A DNA stretch of 64,000 nucleotides, taken from positions 124,001-188,000 of the forward strand of contig NZ_BRVP01000002.1 of the NCBI RefSeq assembly GCF_027924145.1. Direction: 5' to 3'. The DNA is from Neptunitalea chrysea (GTDB lineage: Bacteria; Bacteroidota; Bacteroidia; Flavobacteriales; Flavobacteriaceae). This document shows, one piece after another, positions 44,119-51,898 of this stretch. The notes beneath the pieces are model-generated. The model did no database searches. It was not told the DNA's origin and saw only the letters and a list, made by a program, of their open reading frames with translations. Within the stretch, counting starts at the first letter, position 1. Every line of letters begins with the position of its first letter. A program made the translations under genes and the position numbers.

Positions 44119-45771
44119 ATGAAATATATAAAATTTGCAATGGCCATAGGAATATTTTTCCTATGGTCTTGCCATTCAGATAAATTACAAAAAGAGGTAG
44201 CTAGTAATTCATTTACCTATAAACATATTGTGGTTATAGGTTTCGATGGATTGAGTCCTGATGGATTAAAGCATGCAGAAACTCCAAACTTTGATCGTCT
44301 TATAACTGAAGGTGCTTCTACCATGCAGGCACGTGCAGTTTTGCCAACTAGTTCTAGTACCAACTGGGCTTCTATGATTATGGGAGCAGGCCCAGAGCAA
44401 CACGGAATACTATCAAATTCTTGGGAGCGAGATAATTTTGTATTACCTACGGTAGTTCAGAATGAGCCGTATCTTTTCCCAACTATTTTTAGTCATATCA
44501 GAAAAGCAAACCCAAATGCTGAAATAGGAACTATTTATCATTGGGATGGTTTTGGACGTTTGTTTGAGAAAAGCGCGGTTAGTTATGATATTAACGGAGA
44601 TTCTGAAGATGAAACAGAAGCATTAGCTTCTGCTTACATTAAAGATAAAAATCCAGATTTTACATTTATACATTTTGATCATGTAGACCATGCCGGACAC
44701 GAATTTGGCCATGGAACAAAAGAATATTACGAATCTGTAGCCAAGGCTGATGAATTGTTAGGAAAGCTAATAAGTACTATAGAGTCTTCTCAGCTGGCTA
44801 AAGAAACTTTGGTTATTGTAAGTTCAGATCATGGAGGTATTGGTAAAGGTCATGGAGGAGCTTCTTTAGCTGAAATTGAAATTCCTTTTATTTTATGGGG
44901 ACCTCATGTTAAAAAAGGATACCATATTAAATATCCGGTATATCAATATGATAACGCAGCCACAGTGGCGTATGGTTTTGGATTGAAATTGCCTATAGCT
45001 TGCATAGGTAAGCCTGTTTTAGAGGCTTTTGAAGGTAATGAGATTTCAGATGATTATGCTATTATAGAGCGTCAACCAGCACCTATTATTAAGCCGGAAG
45101 CTGTCTTAAGCAAAGTAGCAGGAGGGTTGTTTGTAAATGAAGCTACTGTTTCTATAGAAAGTATAGCAAGTGAAGGAATCATTCGTTTTACTATTGATGG
45201 TAGTATGCCTAAAAGTACATCAGGGATCTATACTGAACCATTTAAAGTTTCTTCTAATACGGTAATTAAAGCAGGAATATTCAAGAACGGAGTATTAATT
45301 AGCTCTATTTCAGATGCTTATTTTAGAATTAGAGAAGAAAAGAAGAAGAAGCCTGTTGGCTATAAGTTATTTTATTTAAAAGATTTGAAAGAGCTACCGT
45401 CGGTTTTGGGGTTAGAACCTGATGCAATTGGTACTTGTTTTGAATTTACCTCGGATGAGGTAGCAGAGCCTATAAAAAGCAATACTGTTGTAGTATTTTC
45501 TTCTAAACTAATAATTGATAACGAAGATGACTATCGTTTTTCTACACGTTCGGATGATGGGAGTAAATTATTTATTGATGGTAAAGAAGTGGTGAATAAC
45601 GACGGTGATCATGGTATAAAAGAAAAAAGCGGTAAAATTCACTTAAAACCGGGTACATACAACATAAATGTGCATTGGTTTAATGGAGGCGGAGATGGCT
45701 GGTTGGATGTGTATTATGCAAATAGTCAGTTTACTAGACAAATATTACCAACTTCCATGTTAGCACTGTAA
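44119..45771 (+). CDS. Type I phosphodiesterase (NPP-like, alkaline phosphatase superfamily) lipoprotein with CHB/FN3-like and PA14 domains
   Basis: A 550-residue lipoprotein (lipobox FLWSC, Cys18). The catalytic domain (about 35-310) has NPP-type metal sites: VVIGFDGLSPDG, nucleophile Thr/Ser in AVLPTSSSTNWASM, FDHVDHAGHEFGH, and SSDHGGIGKGHGG. A chitobiase-C-like strand domain follows (about 340-410, FTIDGSMPKSTSGIYTEPFK), then a PA14 domain (about 415-550, DDYRFSTRSDDGSKLFIDGK, HWFNGGGDGWLDVYY), which commonly binds glycans. This suits surface cleavage of a phospho- or phosphono-diester on a glycan. It is encoded 16 bp after SusD. Confidence 0.85.
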   Translation: MKYIKFAMAIGIFFLWSCHSDKLQKEVASNSFTYKHIVVIGFDGLSPDGLKHAETPNFDRLITEGASTMQARAVLPTSSSTNWASMIMGAGPEQHGILSNSWERDNFVLPTVVQNEPYLFPTIFSHIRKANPNAEIGTIYHWDGFGRLFEKSAVSYDINGDSEDETEALASAYIKDKNPDFTFIHFDHVDHAGHEFGHGTKEYYESVAKADELLGKLISTIESSQLAKETLVIVSSDHGGIGKGHGGASLAEIEIPFILWGPHVKKGYHIKYPVYQYDNAATVAYGFGLKLPIACIGKPVLEAFEGNEISDDYAIIERQPAPIIKPEAVLSKVAGGLFVNEATVSIESIASEGIIRFTIDGSMPKSTSGIYTEPFKVSSNTVIKAGIFKNGVLISSISDAYFRIREEKKKKPVGYKLFYLKDLKELPSVLGLEPDAIGTCFEFTSDEVAEPIKSNTVVVFSSKLIIDNEDDYRFSTRSDDGSKLFIDGKEVVNNDGDHGIKEKSGKIHLKPGTYNINVHWFNGGGDGWLDVYYANSQFTRQILPTSMLAL

Positions 45772-45773
45772 TT

Positions 45774-47033
45774 ATGAAGAAATTATGTATTACGATTCTG
45801 ACTTCTCTAATTGGACTGAATTTGCTTGTGGCTCAGGTAAACACATATCCTAAATGGGAAGAAGGAATACTGGAAATACACCATATAAATACAGGTAGAG
45901 GAGATGCTGCCTATTTTATATTGCCCGATGGAACAACTATGTTAGTGGATGCTGGAGATACTTCTGAAACACATCCTAGAACGCTTTCCGTCAGAAATGC
46001 ACCGTTAACACCTAATAGGTCAAAAACGGCTCCTCAATGGATAGTGGATTATATTAAGCAATTTAGTCCGAAAGTGAATAAAGAAATAGACTATGCTATC
46101 ATTACACATTATCATGATGATCATTTTGGTGAGGTAGATAGTATAAGGAAAATATCAGACAAGGGCGATTATCAGTTAACAGGGATTACTGAGGTTGGTA
46201 CTTTAGTACCTATTCATACTTTAATAGATAGGGGAAGTAGCTTTCCGATTGATTTAAAGGATACAATAGTTCAAAGAAAGTATAGGAAGGATACCTATCA
46301 TATGGTGCAAACACTCACCAATTATTGGAAGTTTATTGATTATCAATCTGATAAAAATGGATTGAAAAATGAGACGCTGATTCCAGGTAAATTAGATCAG
46401 ATACAATTAGTAAAATCACCTAAAAAGTATACAAATTTTCATGTTAGAAATATAGCTGTAAATGGAGCTATTTGGACAGGTGAAAAAGAGTATTATTTTG
46501 ATACCTATAAGCAGGGAGAATATCACGGTGAAAATGATTTAAGCACCTGTATTAAAATCACTTATGGTAATTTTGATTACTTCACAGGAGGAGATATTAG
46601 TGGAGTAGATGCTTACGGGCAAAGTGATTTTTCATCAATGGAATCGCTCATGGCTCCGGTTATCGGTCCTGTAGATGTGATTACCTTAAACCATCATGGT
46701 AATAGAAATTCACAAAATATCTATTACGTAAGAACGGTTAGACCAAGAGTTTGGATACAACAGAACTGGTCATCAGATCATCCGGGAGAAGAGGTTTTTA
46801 GAAGAATTAGTTCTAAAAAGTTGTATCCGGGAGATAGAGATATGTTTGCAACAGTTATGTTACAACCAAACAAAGATGTGATAGGAGAAAAATTGAATAA
46901 CTATAAGAGTCAGGAAGGACATATAGTAGTGCGTGTTTATGATAACGGAAATTTTTATGAAATTTATGTATTAGATGATACCACTAATAAAAGAACAGTA
47001 AAAGCAAAATTTGGTCCGTATGAGTGCAGATAA
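45774..47033 (+). CDS. Secreted metallo-beta-lactamase-fold protein (ComEC-like hydrolase domain)
   Basis: A 419-residue secreted protein (signal peptide ending LLVAQ). The metal motif is ITHYHDDHFGEVD (HxHxDH), preceded by TGRGDAAYFILPDGTTMLVDAGD; later ligands sit in DYFTGGDISG and ITLNHHGNRNS. The fold and the NHHGN motif resemble stand-alone relatives of the ComEC phosphodiesterase domain. It may hydrolyse a phosphodiester of the imported substrate in the periplasm. The start is 2 bp after the NPP stop, and it overlaps the next gene by 14 bp. No more specific function can be given. Confidence 0.8.
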   Translation: MKKLCITILTSLIGLNLLVAQVNTYPKWEEGILEIHHINTGRGDAAYFILPDGTTMLVDAGDTSETHPRTLSVRNAPLTPNRSKTAPQWIVDYIKQFSPKVNKEIDYAIITHYHDDHFGEVDSIRKISDKGDYQLTGITEVGTLVPIHTLIDRGSSFPIDLKDTIVQRKYRKDTYHMVQTLTNYWKFIDYQSDKNGLKNETLIPGKLDQIQLVKSPKKYTNFHVRNIAVNGAIWTGEKEYYFDTYKQGEYHGENDLSTCIKITYGNFDYFTGGDISGVDAYGQSDFSSMESLMAPVIGPVDVITLNHHGNRNSQNIYYVRTVRPRVWIQQNWSSDHPGEEVFRRISSKKLYPGDRDMFATVMLQPNKDVIGEKLNNYKSQEGHIVVRVYDNGNFYEIYVLDDTTNKRTVKAKFGPYECR

Positions 47034-48372
47034 TATACACAAACGAACAGAGGGAGATGTAAATTTTACAGAAGCGCGTAAAGCTTGGCAACAAACAGAG
47101 ATAGATACCAATACACAAGAATTGTTAGATAAAGATGCACGTTATTTTTTACATCAGTCAATGTCTACTCCTTGTTTGGATGTGTTAAGCAATGCAAAAG
47201 GATCATCTATTATAAATACTAGAGGAAAATCGTATTTAGATTTTCATGGAAACAATGTACATCAATTAGGGTTTGCCCATCCGTTATTGGTAGAAAGATT
47301 GAAAGGACAGTTAGATGATTTAACCTTTTCTACTAGACGATATACCAATGAGAAGGCTATTGATTTTGCCGAAAAGTTGGCGTCTTTATTACCGTCCGAT
47401 TTAAATAGAGTACTACTTACTCCTAATGGGAGTTCGGCTGTTGGTATGGCTGTTAAGCTAGCAAGAGCAGTTACCGGAAAATTCAAAGTAATATCATTTT
47501 GGGATTCATTTCATGGAGCCAATTTAGATGCGGTTAGCGTAGGAGGAGAATCTGTTTTTAGAGATTATATGGGGCCGTTGATGCCTGGTGTAGAACGCAT
47601 ACCACCACCGATTACGTATCGGGGTATTTATGAGAACAATGAGCAGAAATGTCTAGAACATTTAGAATATGTTTTAAGTAAAGAAAATGGAATAGGAGCC
47701 TTTATAGCTGAAACTATCAGGAATACAGATGTTCAGATTCCGTCTAAAGAATTTTGGAAGGAAGCTAGAAGATTATGTGATGCTTATGGAGTAGTATTAA
47801 TTTTGGATGAAATTCCGATAGGCTTAGGGCGTACAGGGAAAATGTTTGCTTTTGAGTATTATGGTATTGAGCCGGATGTTTTATGTTTAGGAAAAGGACT
47901 TGGAGGAGGCATATTTCCTCAGGCGGCTATTATAACCAGAGATGATTACAATCGTTTCGGAGATATTTCACTAGGGCACTATACTCATGAAAAGAGTCCG
48001 TTGGGGTCGGTTGCGGGATTAACGACTATCGAAATTATTGAAAGCGAGAACTTACTTGAGAAAGTACAACAGGATGAACTATTTTTAAAGGAAAGATTGC
48101 GTCAATTACAAACACAATATGAATTAATTGGAGATATCCGTGGTATGGGTTTGCTATGGGGAATTGAGTTAGTTACCGACAGAATCACCAAGGAAAAAGC
48201 AGTTAATGAGGCTGAAAAAGTAATGTATAATTGTTTACGCAAAGGACTTAGCTTTAAAGTGTCCTCTGGCAATGTGCTACAATTGTCACCTCCTTTAACT
48301 ATTTCAAGAGAAGATTTAGTAAAAGCCATAAATATAGTAGAACAAAGTATCAACGAAATATATTTAGTATGA
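47020..48372 (+). CDS. pbfA: Class-III PLP enzyme resembling (R)-1-hydroxy-2-aminoethylphosphonate ammonia-lyase (PbfA)
   Basis: A 450-residue cytoplasmic aminotransferase-fold enzyme. PLP sites: NGSSAVGMAVKLAR (phosphate loop), Asp263 in LILDEIPIGLGRTG and Lys292 in LCLGKGLGGGIFP. Segments FHGNNVHQLGFAHP and LGHYTHEKSP match what I recall of PbfA rather than ordinary class-III transaminases. PbfA removes ammonia from 1-hydroxy-2-aminoethylphosphonate to give phosphonoacetaldehyde, the substrate of the HAD hydrolase at 37863. The ATG at 47020 is preferred over an upstream TTG; it overlaps the preceding gene by 14 bp and the next by 4 bp (ATGA), showing translational coupling. An ordinary aminotransferase remains possible. 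Confidence 0.75.
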   Translation: MSADNIHKRTEGDVNFTEARKAWQQTEIDTNTQELLDKDARYFLHQSMSTPCLDVLSNAKGSSIINTRGKSYLDFHGNNVHQLGFAHPLLVERLKGQLDDLTFSTRRYTNEKAIDFAEKLASLLPSDLNRVLLTPNGSSAVGMAVKLARAVTGKFKVISFWDSFHGANLDAVSVGGESVFRDYMGPLMPGVERIPPPITYRGIYENNEQKCLEHLEYVLSKENGIGAFIAETIRNTDVQIPSKEFWKEARRLCDAYGVVLILDEIPIGLGRTGKMFAFEYYGIEPDVLCLGKGLGGGIFPQAAIITRDDYNRFGDISLGHYTHEKSPLGSVAGLTTIEIIESENLLEKVQQDELFLKERLRQLQTQYELIGDIRGMGLLWGIELVTDRITKEKAVNEAEKVMYNCLRKGLSFKVSSGNVLQLSPPLTISREDLVKAINIVEQSINEIYLV

Positions 48373-49934
48373 AAAAAATAATTATTCTAGCACTGTTTAC
48401 CTGTATATTCGGGTATTCTCAGGAGTTTTATGTAAAGCCCTATTTACAGGATGCTACACCTAATTCTATTAAAATTATGTGGGAAACTAATTTTGGAGAA
48501 GAGAGCTTTGTAGAGTGGGGTGTAACCAAAAAATTGGGTAAAAAAGTATCGGGTAAAGCATTCGATATCAATTTTACCGAAGCACGTGTACATGAAGTAC
48601 TTATAGAAGGGCTACAGAAGTTTACAACTTATTATTATAGGGTTAAAACAGGTACGTTAGTCTCAGATATTTATACGTTTAAAACACCTCCATTTGCATC
48701 TGATGATAAGGCTTTTAACATTGTAGCCATGAGCGATATGCAGATAGATAGACGTAATCCTAATAAATTTACTGAGATCATTCAGGATGGGGTTCTGTCG
48801 TATCTTTCAGATGAGTTTGAAGGTGGAGTTCCTGATAATTTAGCCTTAGTAATGATTCCCGGTGATTTGGTAAGCTCTGGAAGTGAATATGACCAATGGC
48901 AACATGATTTTTTCAGACCGATACAACCTTTAGGTTCTCAGGTTCCGGTATATCCGGTATTAGGAAATCATGAGCGTAATTCAGTATTTTATTTTAAATA
49001 CTTCAGTTTACCAGAAAACGGTACTCCTGCCTTTGCCGAGCATTGGTATTATAAAGATTATGGAAATACAAGAATCATTGGTTTAAATTCTAATGAGGGG
49101 TATCGAATTAAAGACCAATTACGATGGTTGGATTCTTTATTAGTAAGAACTGCCGAAAATGATGATATCGATTTCGTTTTTGCCCAATTACACCATCCAC
49201 ATAAATCAGAATTGTGGTTACGTGGGGAAGAAGATTATACAGGTGAAGTTGTAAAGCGCTTAGAAAATTTTACCAATAAAACAGGAAAGCCTAGTATTCA
49301 TTTTTTTGGTCACACACATGGTTATAGCAGAGGTCAGTCTCAAAACCATAAGCACTTATGGATTAACGTTGCTACCGCAGGAGGACGTATTGACGAATGG
49401 GGAGCTTATGCCCAAAAAAACTATGATGAATTTACCGTAACACAAGCTAAATATGGTTTTGTGATGGTAGCTGTAGACCCTAATGATGGGAATCCTAAGT
49501 TCACGGTAAAAAGAGTGAGTAGAGGAAATGAACTTAATCCTGAAAATAATGTAATAACAGATAGTATTACAATCTATAAAAATGCCATAAACCCTGAGAA
49601 ACCGATGGCGGTTAGCCCTAAGGGAAAGGTAGATACACTTAAACCATTGCTAACGGCTTCAGTATTTAAAAGTGATAATGATCAGGCTTTTCATGCTGCA
49701 AGTCAATGGCAGGTATCAGAATCAGATGATTTTGAGAAAACTATTTTTAATAGTTGGAAACAATTTGAAGATTGGTATTACGATCAGAACTTACAAAAGG
49801 GCGATGATTTAAAGGATGAGATAGCCCTAAATTTAAAGCCGGGTAAAACGTATTATTGGCGAGTACGTTATAGAGATCAATTTTTACAATGGAGTGAATG
49901 GTCGGAGGTAATTAAAATTTCGACCGAAAAATAA
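48369..49934 (+). CDS. Secreted metallophosphoesterase, purple-acid-phosphatase-like
   Basis: A 521-residue secreted enzyme (signal peptide ending FGYSQ). An N-terminal fibronectin-III-like domain (about 20-105, VKPYLQDATPNSIKIMWET) precedes a calcineurin-type metallophosphoesterase: MSDMQIDRR, IPGDLVSSG, GNHERN, LHHPHKSE and FFGHTHGYSRG carry the dimetal ligands. A C-terminal sandwich domain (about 430-520, KTYYWRVRYRD) ends it. It would release phosphate or phosphonate from esters outside the cytoplasm. Coupled by a 4-bp overlap to the PbfA-like gene. Confidence 0.87.
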   Translation: MKKIIILALFTCIFGYSQEFYVKPYLQDATPNSIKIMWETNFGEESFVEWGVTKKLGKKVSGKAFDINFTEARVHEVLIEGLQKFTTYYYRVKTGTLVSDIYTFKTPPFASDDKAFNIVAMSDMQIDRRNPNKFTEIIQDGVLSYLSDEFEGGVPDNLALVMIPGDLVSSGSEYDQWQHDFFRPIQPLGSQVPVYPVLGNHERNSVFYFKYFSLPENGTPAFAEHWYYKDYGNTRIIGLNSNEGYRIKDQLRWLDSLLVRTAENDDIDFVFAQLHHPHKSELWLRGEEDYTGEVVKRLENFTNKTGKPSIHFFGHTHGYSRGQSQNHKHLWINVATAGGRIDEWGAYAQKNYDEFTVTQAKYGFVMVAVDPNDGNPKFTVKRVSRGNELNPENNVITDSITIYKNAINPEKPMAVSPKGKVDTLKPLLTASVFKSDNDQAFHAASQWQVSESDDFEKTIFNSWKQFEDWYYDQNLQKGDDLKDEIALNLKPGKTYYWRVRYRDQFLQWSEWSEVIKISTEK

Positions 49935-49946
49935 TTATCATAACAA

Positions 49947-50978
49947 ATGAAAAAATTAGTTACCGTTTTGTTACTAATGGTTGTTACCATGGTACAAGCA
50001 CAGAAAGAGCAAACAAAAGTAATTTTAATTACACTTGATGGTTTGCGTTGGCAAGAACTGTTTACAGGAGCCGATTCACTATTAGTTGGAAATAAAGAAT
50101 TTGTAGAACATCCTGATGAATTAAAAGAATTATTTTGGAGACCAACTGCTTTAGAGCGTAGAGAAACGTTATTTCCTTTTATCTGGAAAGAAGTAGCCAC
50201 TTTTGGTCAGATTCATGGAAATAGAGCTTATGGAAGTAAAATGAACCTTACTAATACTATGTGGTTTTCGTATCCAGGTTACAATGAAATTTTAACGGGA
50301 AAAGCAGATGATAAAAACATACATAGTAACGATAAGATTTACAATCCTAATGTTACGGTATTGGAAGAGGTTAATAACATAAAGTCATTTAAAGGTAAAG
50401 TAGCGGCTTTTGGTAGTTGGGATGTATTTCCGTTTATTATAAACCAGAAAAGAAGTGGTATTCCTGTAAATGCAGGATTTATGAAAGCAGAAAGCGAAAA
50501 TTTAACCGAAAGAGAAGTTTTTCTTAATGAATTGCAAGATGAAATTCCCGGACCTTGGGGTAGCGTGCGTTTAGATGCTTTTACACATCATTTTGCAAAA
50601 GAATATCTACAAAAAAATCATCCTGTACTAACCTATATTTCTTATGGAGAGACTGATGATTTTGCGCATGATGGTGAATATGATTCATATTTAAAATCGG
50701 CGCACAGAACCGATGCCTTTATTAAAGAGTTATGGAATTATACCCAAAATGATCCGTTTTATAAGGGGCAAACAGTATTTATCATTACTACAGATCATGG
50801 TAGAGGTGCTGATCCACTAGATACATGGAAACATCATGGAGATAAAATTAAAGGGTCTGGAAATACTTGGTTAATTATGTTTGGCAGTGGAATAGATACT
50901 AAAGGAGAGGTAAAAACTGAAGAGCAACTATATACTACAATGATAGCACCAAAAGTAAAGTCTTATTTTATAAGATAA
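49947..50978 (+). CDS. Secreted alkaline-phosphatase-superfamily hydrolase
   Basis: A 343-residue exported protein (signal peptide ending VQAQ). The superfamily metal sites are ILITLDGLRWQELF, ETDDFAHDGEYD and ITTDHGRGADP with a later Lys-His-His-Gly; the nucleophile is probably in the segment MWFSYPGYNEILTG. The absence of CxPxR means it does not need formylglycine. It probably cleaves phospho- or phosphono-monoesters liberated by the preceding enzymes. It is the last gene of the operon, 12 bp after the metallophosphoesterase and followed by a terminator hairpin. Confidence 0.82.
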   Translation: MKKLVTVLLLMVVTMVQAQKEQTKVILITLDGLRWQELFTGADSLLVGNKEFVEHPDELKELFWRPTALERRETLFPFIWKEVATFGQIHGNRAYGSKMNLTNTMWFSYPGYNEILTGKADDKNIHSNDKIYNPNVTVLEEVNNIKSFKGKVAAFGSWDVFPFIINQKRSGIPVNAGFMKAESENLTEREVFLNELQDEIPGPWGSVRLDAFTHHFAKEYLQKNHPVLTYISYGETDDFAHDGEYDSYLKSAHRTDAFIKELWNYTQNDPFYKGQTVFIITTDHGRGADPLDTWKHHGDKIKGSGNTWLIMFGSGIDTKGEVKTEEQLYTTMIAPKVKSYFIR

Positions 50979-51056
50979 TCGTAATTAAATGTTGAAATAC
51001 GTATCTCAACATTAAAATAATTTACAGATAATAATCTGAGCCTACCTTAACTAAAG

Positions 51057-51097
51057 CCCGAGCTGATTACCTTTTTGGTGCGGTTCGGGTATTTTTT
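51057..51097 (+). terminator. Terminator of the SusC-phosphoesterase operon
   Basis: CCCGAGC (51057-51063) pairs with GGTTCGGG (51082-51089), allowing a G-T pair, with an inner ACC/GGT pairing, followed by ATTTTTT (51091-51097). It lies 79 bp after the last operon gene. Confidence 0.65.
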
Positions 51098-51121
51098 AGG
51101 TACGTATTGAATAACATATAC

Positions 51122-51583
51122 TTATAATTCTATGTTTGGAAACGATTGCTTGGTTTGTGCTAAAATAAATTGCGTTTTCACACTACCTAACTGAGTTAGC
51201 ACAGAAAGCTTGGTGAATACAAATTTTTGGTAAGCTTCCATATCTTTTACTTCAACCTTCAATAGAAAATCATTTTCACCTGTAATATGAAATGATTCGG
51301 TTACTTCATCAAAACTATCTACATCTTTTTGAAATTTATCAATATGTCTGCGGGTATGTTCTTTTAATGAAATAAATAGAAATGCAGAGAGTATGATACC
51401 CATTTTTTTTTGATTTATAATGGCTACATATTTTTCTATAATACCTTCACGTTCTAATTTTTTAACACGCTCAAATACCGGAGTTGTGGTTAATGATAAT
51501 TTTTTAGCCATTTCCTTGGTTGTGATACGACTATTTTCCTGAAGTAAATTTAGGATTCGAATATCTGTGGTGTCCAATTTCAT
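51122..51583 (-). CDS. Lrp/AsnC-family transcriptional regulator
   Basis: A 153-residue regulator of normal Lrp length: an N-terminal helix-turn-helix (about 4-60, DIRILNLLQENSRITTKEMAKKLSLTTTPVFERVKKLEREGII) and a C-terminal RAM ligand domain (about 70-150, FHITGENDFLLKVEVKDMEAYQKF). It is divergent from the homogentisate pathway genes, so it probably senses an aromatic amino acid and controls them. Confidence 0.92.
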   Translation of the reverse strand: MKLDTTDIRILNLLQENSRITTKEMAKKLSLTTTPVFERVKKLEREGIIEKYVAIINQKKMGIILSAFLFISLKEHTRRHIDKFQKDVDSFDEVTESFHITGENDFLLKVEVKDMEAYQKFVFTKLSVLTQLGSVKTQFILAQTKQSFPNIEL

Positions 51584-51898
51584 CTTGATAGATTTAAACT
51601 CTGAATTTAGAATTAAAAATAATAAAAAAAGAATTTTATTCTATATATTTTATAATAAATAGAATTTTACTATATTATAATTGTTAAATTAATATAATTT
51701 AAATGATAAGTATTTTTTTGCAGCTATATTTAGTTTGCACGAAAATTGGTGTTATTGTAAGCTGTAATATATGTTTTATGGTCTATGGAATCTTACTGAT
51801 AAATGGACTAATACACCTTAAAAACGAAAACGTTATAGTTCATCAGCGATTAGTGTTAGTACCAAAACAAATAATTAGAATTTTAATAATTACATACT
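51584..51898. promoter_or_regulatory. Divergent region of the Lrp-type regulator and hmgA operon with inverted and direct repeats
   Basis: No convincing gene lies in these 315 bp. ATTCTAT (51638-51644) and ATAGAAT (51659-51665) form an inverted repeat with a 14-bp spacer, and AGAATTTTA occurs twice 31 bp apart (51630 and 51661), about three helical turns. Such a phased AT-rich array is consistent with Lrp/AsnC binding. A short open frame at 51703 lacks family features and overlaps hmgA. Confidence 0.4.

Noticed and set aside
47011-47019. TTG start three codons before the PbfA-like ATG
   Set aside because: The ATG at 47020 is a better codon with a shorter overlap, and the extra residues add nothing conserved.
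49947-50978. Possible sulfatase that would use the formylglycine-generating enzyme
   Set aside because: It has no CxPxR or SxPxR motif; the nucleophile region and metal sites fit a phosphatase-type alkaline-phosphatase relative.
50988-51013. AATGTTGA/TCAACATT hairpin after the last phosphoesterase gene
   Set aside because: Not followed by a T-run; the hairpin at 51057-51097 is the better terminator.
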